Shown here in pieces: positions 58,227 to 64,000 of a stretch of 64,000 nucleotides of DNA. The stretch covers positions 6,041,267 through 6,105,266 of the forward strand of contig CM060848.1 in assembly GCA_030737835.1 (NCBI GenBank), given 5' to 3'. The translations under genes and the position numbers were made by a program. Origin of the DNA: Acorus gramineus (taxonomy: Eukaryota > Streptophyta > Magnoliopsida > Acorales > Acoraceae). How positions within the stretch are numbered: the first letter of the stretch is position 1; every line of letters starts with the position of its first letter. Below the pieces are notes generated by a model. That model ran no database searches. It worked only from the letters and a program-made list of their open reading frames with translations, and was not told the origin of the DNA.

Positions 58227-58873
58227 ATAATTAAAGGGTAATTAGCATTTTTAACTCCACAAAAATGAAAATTTGTAAAAATAGCATCGCCCGTTGAATA
58301 TTAGAAAAACTAGCCCCGTTAACCCGGCTAGTGCTGCCATGTCAGCGTCGACCGTTTTTTTTAATGTTTATACCAGAAATTGATTATATATAATCCGTCT
58401 CCAGTGTTTTAGCCGATTAATAAAGGAGACGGATTATATATAAGCCGTCTCTAAGTTGTGTCGTATATATGCTCCGTCTCCGCTGCTAAGCCCTAAAACC
58501 CCCATTTTTCACCCCTTTTCTCTCCCTCTTTCACCCACTCTACCTGAAAATCATCCCCCACACAGTTCATACACATTTCAATCAACATATTTAAACCACT
58601 TTTAATCTAAATGTAACATCAAAACCCTAAACAATTTCTTGAATTTATTTATTTATTAATTTTTTAATTTTATTGATAATTTTTATTATTATTATTATTG
58701 ACATGTTGAATGTATGATGTTTTGTTAAATTGAATGTTAATTTTTTTTGTTTTTGGTTTATTGAAAATTTCCTATTTGTCAAAATAAACTTTTAAAACTT
58801 AAAAAAAAATTTGAAAAATTTGATTGTCATATAAAAACTTTTTAAAAAATTATAAGGCCTTAGGAAAAAATTC

Positions 58874-60599
58874 ATGGGTGGTAGCATTTATCTCTCCTGG
58901 CTTAAAGAAACCTTTAGCATTGTATCAGATATTGATTTGGACAACGACATCCTCCAGCAGTATGCACGTGCATATATCTTATTTGTTCTTAGATCCACCA
59001 TCTTCGCTGATGGCACAGGAAATAAAACACATACATGTTATCTTTATCTACTTAGAGATTTGGATGATGCTGACCGATATTCCTGGGGTGCAGTTGTGTT
59101 GGTCCTCTTGTATGGAGCGTTGTACAAGGATAGTGTGTTTGGAGAGAGGACGTCGGTAGAATCTCATGGATTTTATTCGCTTCTACAGATAATATGACAT
59201 CTCCAAGTTTTCTTCGTAAAACTTATTCTTTTTATCAGTGTTACTCATATCTTTTTTTGTTGCCACAGATATGGCCGTGGGAGATATTACACGTGAGACG
59301 ACCAGACTTACATAACTCAAATTTTGTGCTTGGAGATAGATCTTTAGGAGCAAGATAATACATATTTTTCATCTTCTATTATCAATTCATGGATGATCAG
59401 ATTTCACTAAATTCCTTACAATCAGGTGGATGGTGACTTAGAGTTTTGATGAAAATTCAAGAGTTTTGATATATTATAGGACACAACTGGACTACCAGCT
59501 TGAGTTACAAGTAATTCAAACATTATTATTATATCGCACACACAATATAAACTCATTAAGATTATGATACTAATTATAATTCTGATTTTTTGTAGGTTAT
59601 ATGGTAGCCTTATGTTGGGACATATGAGATACTACCACTTGCTTGTAGGGATCATATGGAGTTGTGGTTGGCTAGGGTCCCACCCATTTGCTTTGATATC
59701 GTGGAGATGCACATAGCCGATCGAGTGACACGTCAATTTGGGGTGCATCAAGACATACCACCTACTGTATAGGTTATCGACCGGATGAACAGACGAGGTA
59801 GATAGAATACCAATTAGATGGTATATCACCAAACTTATATCGAGCGTTGGGACCAATGCTTGGATCACATCTACCAATTCTGTCGTACCCGAAGTTTAAG
59901 GAGATATATGGAGTGCTATTGGGAGAGAACAGTCAGACATGTCACACCTCCACCACCCCCTCACCACTCTCTATGCTATGTCGCACAACATTCGGTAATT
60001 TCTTAAACATCTGTTACATTTTTATAAAGTTATAAATGATTTTTAAACCACTTATCATAATGAAACTTTTGAAAACAGGGGGAGTTACACAAAATATTAG
60101 TGAGGTGCTTGCAAGGGGATTGATGTTGTAGCCCAATAATGATGAGTGGGGACGTATAATTGCTGTGGCACGTGATTATGCAGAGGCGATGATAGGGGAA
60201 AAGGAACAGCCATCGAATACCTCCAATGTAGCTACAGATGATGATGATTACTCCAGAGATGTCATAGACGACAGTGCATTTGGACCAAGAGCTGACACTG
60301 AATTCACAATTGATGAGTTCTTTGATGATGTACGACTCGAGTTAGACTTGGATGAGCTACCACCACAATCAGCTCCAGTTTCAGATCAAACTCCAGAGAT
60401 GACACTCCAGACATATGTTCGTGGACCACGAAGGATTTGGTCCACTTTTACTACTGCCAGTCGGGGATCAGGCGAACTATTTACCACTCCGACTCAATCA
60501 GTTGCGTCATCTTCTACAGCTATAGACGTACCCTCTTCATCAGCACCTCTTGCTCCGAGGAAAGCCAAAAAGAAAGGATTTATGAAATTTTTTGGATGA
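58874..60599 (+). pseudogene. Plant mobile domain (MAIN-like) gene, 5'-truncated and decayed
   Basis: Pieces match the plant mobile domain (PF10536), seen in MAIN/MAIL1 and 'PP7 long form homolog' proteins. 58874-59190: IYLSWLKETF, YARAYILFVLRSTIFADGTG, LDDADRYSWGAVVLVLLYGA. About 59270-59360: WPWEILHVRRPDL. A short exon at 59480-59510 (TQLDYQLELQ) and intron 59511-59594 are followed by 59595-59950: PPICFDIVEMHIADRVTRQF, then YIERWDQCLDHI. An acidic Ser/Thr-rich tail follows (60165-60599, MARDYAEAMIGEKEQ to KKKGFMKFFG). The N-terminal half of the domain is missing. Visible defects are a stop in place of Gln in the VIWxPY motif (59605), further stops between 59770 and 59817 and near 60129, and a lost splice donor near 59190. 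PMD genes are known both as host regulators of silencing and as passengers of Mutator-like elements; the terminal repeats put this one in the second class. Confidence 0.75.
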
Positions 60600-60804
60600 C
60601 TGTATTTATGGGACTTAAGATATATTTATTATATATATGAACTTTCATGTGTGTTCAGAAACAGTAATGAAGTATTGTATTTATGGAACTTATGTTTTAT
60701 TTCATTTAATGTTTTATTTAATTCAAGCAGGATTTATATACATTTTCATATATGTTCAAGCAAGATTTATTATATGTTTCAATAAAAATAAAAATTACGG
60801 TAAA

Positions 60805-61112
60805 AATGCAAGGGAGACGGATTATATATAATTAGTCTCTAGGAGACGGCATATATATATATACCGTCTCCCAGAGATGAGTTATATATAATCAATTTCC
60901 AAGAGACGGTATATATATATATCATTTCCCTTGCATTTTCATGGGTTGTGTATGTTTAAACGAGAGACGGCTTATATATAATCCGTCTACCTTGTTAATC
61001 GGACAAAACACTGGAGACGGATTATAAACATTCAAAAAAAGCACAGCTTATATATAATCCGTCTACCTTGTTAATCGGACAAAACACTGGAGACGGATTA
61101 TAAACATTAAAA
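60805..61112. repeat. Subterminal palindrome array of the Mutator-like element
   Basis: Repeated half-sites GGAGACGG and CCGTCTCC separated by TTATATATAA-type cores. A unit of about 76 bp (CTTATATATAATCC ... GATTATAAACATT) is present twice in tandem at about 60960-61110. The same palindromes occur in the left terminal repeat (58380-58490). Confidence 0.8.
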
Positions 61113-61246
61113 AAAAACAGTCAGTTCTGACGTGGCAGCGCTGACCGGGTCAATGGGATTAGTTTTTGCTAATATTCGATGAGCGGGGCTATTTTTACAA
61201 ATATTCATTTTTATGGGGTTAAAAGTGCTAATTACCCATAATTAAA

Positions 61247-61733
61247 TGTATGCTGCATGCACACTGGGTGGTTGTGCTCATTATAGACCACCAGAAGATA
61301 ATGAATTTCATCTATGGCCTACAACAGAGAATCCTATTCAATGAAAAATATAATTCATAGAATGGAAAAAAACCAAAAGTGATTTAAGCAATGCATGTGG
61401 TAAGAGCTCCAGGGTTTCATAGAATGCCAAATCAAATCAACTATGGATTGGATGAAGTTAAGAAGGACAATTTGGATGTTCATTCATAGAAAGATAGCAT
61501 TGGATGAGCTTAACCATTTGGATCTTTTGCTAAAGTCATTGATTTTCTTTCCTAGGGATGTTGAGTTCGAATTGCAAGGTGATTATGTAAACCCATATTT
61601 TTCTCAGAGAATAGGATTGCCACACAAAAATAAATGAATAGGATGGTTTGAAAACATGAGAAATTATTGAGATGGTCACAAATAGCTAATTTCTAAAGAA
61701 GTGCTAGAAGCTAGTGGAACAGTTACCACCTAG
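61247..61733. other. Intergenic, no gene seen
   Basis: A 64-codon frame at 61443-61637 is not recognised. Nothing else seen. Confidence 0.45.
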
Positions 61734-61741
61734 GGATTAAT

Positions 61742-62498
61742 CAATGTTCTAAAAAGCGGGTCTAGGCGGGGATTAGACACCCGCCTAGGCAGAATCGGCT
61801 AGCTACCGCGTCTATTAAGGGGTAATCGGCCCACTAAGTGGCTAGCCCTTAATCGGCCGCCTAGGCCCATTTCACAGCATACCCCATTAAGCTCATGGCC
61901 CACCCCTATTTCATTTCATCCTCCTTTTCATTTCACCATGTGAAAATAAAAGTTGAAAAATCAAAAACCCTGAATCAACCACTTGCACCTCCACCTCCCT
62001 CTGACGACGACCATTTGCAACTCCCTCCAACGGCGACCAACGAGGCGGCGACAACTCTTTTATCCGGCGAAAGCTCTCCATGGCAACAGTCAAGCACACT
62101 TGCACGGTGGAAGTGAATAGTCACACACTTGCATCTCCCTCCGACGACGACCGGCGACAACTCTTCTCGACGGTGAAATCTCTCCAGCGAAAACTCTTCT
62201 CGACTGAGAAAGCTCTCGGCGGCAACAATCCATTATTTAATTGCACTTTGTATTAGATTTTTAGTGTTATGTACTTATGTCACTACAAAATATTTATTTA
62301 TGTATAAAATAATGTTTATTTTATTGTCATTTTTATTTGAAGTATTTATTTTATTTTTTCAAATTATTAAATATGTGGAGTTGTAGACATATGTTGTTTT
62401 TATCATTTATAAATACCTGCTTAATCCCCAGACCAGCCGATTAATCCCTAGTCCCTCCTCAACCGTCCGACTAACGCGTAACGCCTTTTAGAACATTA
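61742..62498. mobile_element. hAT-type MITE
   Basis: A perfect 8-bp target duplication GGATTAAT (61734-61741 and 62499-62506). The ends CAATGTTCTAAAAAGCG and TAATGTTCTAAAAGGCG (inverse of right) are inverted repeats. Subterminal GGCGGGG, CCTAGGC and TAATCGGC motifs occur at both ends. The interior has a GC-rich CTCC/GGCGAC stretch but no transposase. Confidence 0.85.
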
Positions 62499-62506
62499 GG
62501 ATTAAT

Positions 62507-64000
62507 GGGTTAAAGAGGTGATTAATTAACATTGTTTTGATAAAAAAAAATTAACATCTAACTACATATATGTATGTAATATGTATGTGTACATATATAT
62601 AAGTACAATACATAATTGCATATATACATGTATGTATGTATGTATGTATGTATATTATATTAAGAACATAGCATAACACTTGAAATTTATTAACTTTTCA
62701 TTCATGAAAATGACTGGCTATGGTGTACAAAAAATTTATGGCTGACTTAAAAAACAAAAGGATCTCTATATGGCTCCAGTTCTCCAACATTCCTAAAAAT
62801 TCCAGTATTTTAGAAATCTTAAACCATTTGAGTAGAGACATAAGCTATTCTGGGTTTATACATATTCTAAGAATAAATAACTTTATCTATGAAATGTATG
62901 ATTTTCTATTTGATTTTATTTTTTGTTATTCTCATTGAAAAAACGTAACAATAAAGATTGCGATGTTTGGTTGATGAAGAATAAAATGTGCATAAGATGT
63001 AAAAAGTTGATTTGACATGTGGACCCCATTGATATATAAAAGTCGATGTCAAATTATTTAATGTGATGACATATGATTTGACAAGTAAATCCCTTTGTAC
63101 CAGTAGAGAAATAACATAATTTCAAGGGAACATGGAATACAAATACCAGCTTATTCTCACTTAATTCTGCATAGCTACTCACCTATTCTCTCTACCCAAA
63201 CACTTTTTTTTTGTTTATTCTCCTCTATTCCCACCTGTTCCACCCCTTATTCTCTCCCATCCAAATGTGGCATTAATAAAATCTCTAAAATCCATCACCT
63301 TGGTCAAATTTTGTTTGGCTTATCAAGTGAATTCCACTTGACAAATGAAAGTAGTTGTTTTGGTTCTTTCCAGAGGGGGTGAATACAAATCCCACTTTTT
63401 TAAGACTAAAAAAAATCTGCTTTGATTTAATTCATCAAATCACACAATCTCAGAGTGGCTATTTCACACCACATAAATGGTTCAACCAGCTTCAGAACCT
63501 ATAGTAAACTTTCAAAAAAATTATCTCATAAACGATGGATTTATAGGATGACTTTCAATTAAGTGTTTTTTTCCCTTTTTGGGTACTTACACGCACTTGA
63601 TATCTTAGAAATGTTGCATACCCATGACATCACATTTGACATCCATGTAAAGGGTACATGAAACTTCAACCTAAGGAGTCAGAGATTAAAATAAACTCTA
63701 ATGCTAAACCTTTAGACCCCGTTTGGACCAATTTTTAAAAAGAGTTTTATCATGGAATATGTTCTCCACCAGTTTTTCATAAAAGTGACTCTCAACCAGC
63801 CTTTTTGTTAAAAAGGTTGTTTTTGTCTAGTTTTAGCACATAATAACCAAAATCCAAAACCTAATGATAAATTTAAAAACACATCATCTAAAAACTGATT
63901 TTGCAGAATGATAATCAATTTGACAGCTGGTTCTAAATGGGACCTAGTTGAGTTAGGTAGGTATATAAAAACATTTGTTGTAATAATACACTCTGATATA
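62507..64000. other. Intergenic to window end, no gene seen
   Basis: A TATG microsatellite lies at 62629-62651. Otherwise AT-rich. 63715-63945 begins CCCCGTTTGGACC and ends with a weak inverse, a doubtful Tourist-like MITE. No coding region recognised. Confidence 0.5.

Larger units (their letters stand above)
58236..61237 (+). mobile_element. Mutator-like element carrying a plant mobile domain gene
   Basis: 3.0 kb with a perfect 9-bp target duplication ATAATTAAA (58227-58235 and 61238-61246). The terminal inverted repeats start GGGTAATTAGCATTTTTAAC / GGGTAATTAGCACTTTTAAC and continue for about 240 bp each (58236-58480 and 60960-61237, the latter with a duplicated unit of about 76 bp). They include arrays of GGAGACGG...CCGTCTCC palindromes. 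There is no MURA transposase. The only coding content is a decayed PMD gene on the plus strand. It is non-autonomous. Confidence 0.88.

Noticed and set aside
61895-62116. Short open frames in the GC-rich part of the hAT MITE
   Set aside because: Low-complexity, no homology, inside a non-coding element.
63715-63945. Tourist-like MITE suggested by CCCCGTTTGGACC and a distal GGGACC
   Set aside because: The inverted match is poor and no TAA/TTA duplication flanks it.

Overview
This is a plant nuclear window, most likely from a eudicot. It is AT-rich, gene-poor and packed with transposons. Spliced genes, TATA boxes, PELPK-type proline-rich cell-wall genes, AGL80-like type I MADS genes and plant families of hAT, Harbinger, Mutator, Copia and gag-only LTR elements all point that way. 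I cannot name the species. There is no prokaryotic or organellar content.

Two host gene families make up the backbone, all on the minus strand. The first is an AGL80-like (M-gamma) MADS family at 5.4, 9.3 and 13.0 kb. One copy has a complete MADS domain (13007-13522). Two upstream-duplicated copies (5399-5647 and 9270-9518) lack the MADS domain but keep an open coiled-coil reading frame. Relics of the same 3' flank also lie at 20.7-21.05 and 41.1-41.3 kb. The second family is a trio of PELPK-type secreted proline-rich protein genes at 15.7-16.6 (intact), 34.3-35.2 (broken) and 43.5-44.2 kb (intact), which share a promoter with a conserved TATA box.

The rest is mobile DNA. From left to right: two nested gag-only LTR elements (1-4356); an AGL80 segmental duplication with a 0.9-kb foldback element in one copy; a non-autonomous hAT and a SINE (11.3-12.7 kb); a GC-rich Pack-type element carrying a phytochrome fragment (17.8-18.5 kb); a foldback Mutator-like element (18.6-19.8 kb); and a three-level nest (21.9-33.1 kb) in which a TRIM-like LTR element holds a PIF/Harbinger element, whose transposase is split by a 3-kb LTR-type insertion. 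Further right are a Mutator-type MITE, a CACTA terminus with a hAT MITE inside it, a LINE ORF1 relic, a patch of mirrored LTR pieces, an apparently intact autonomous hAT element (46.4-49.5 kb), a Copia fossil with near-identical LTRs (52.0-57.6 kb), a 3.0-kb Mutator-like element carrying a decayed plant mobile domain gene (58.2-61.2 kb) and one more hAT MITE (61.7-62.5 kb). Many boundaries rest on target-site duplications read directly from the sequence.

The points most worth following up are the MADS-less AGL80 microprotein pair, the phytochrome-fragment capture, the Mutator element with a PMD gene and a palindrome array, and the intact hAT element. Function is inferred from protein motifs only; no database search was possible.
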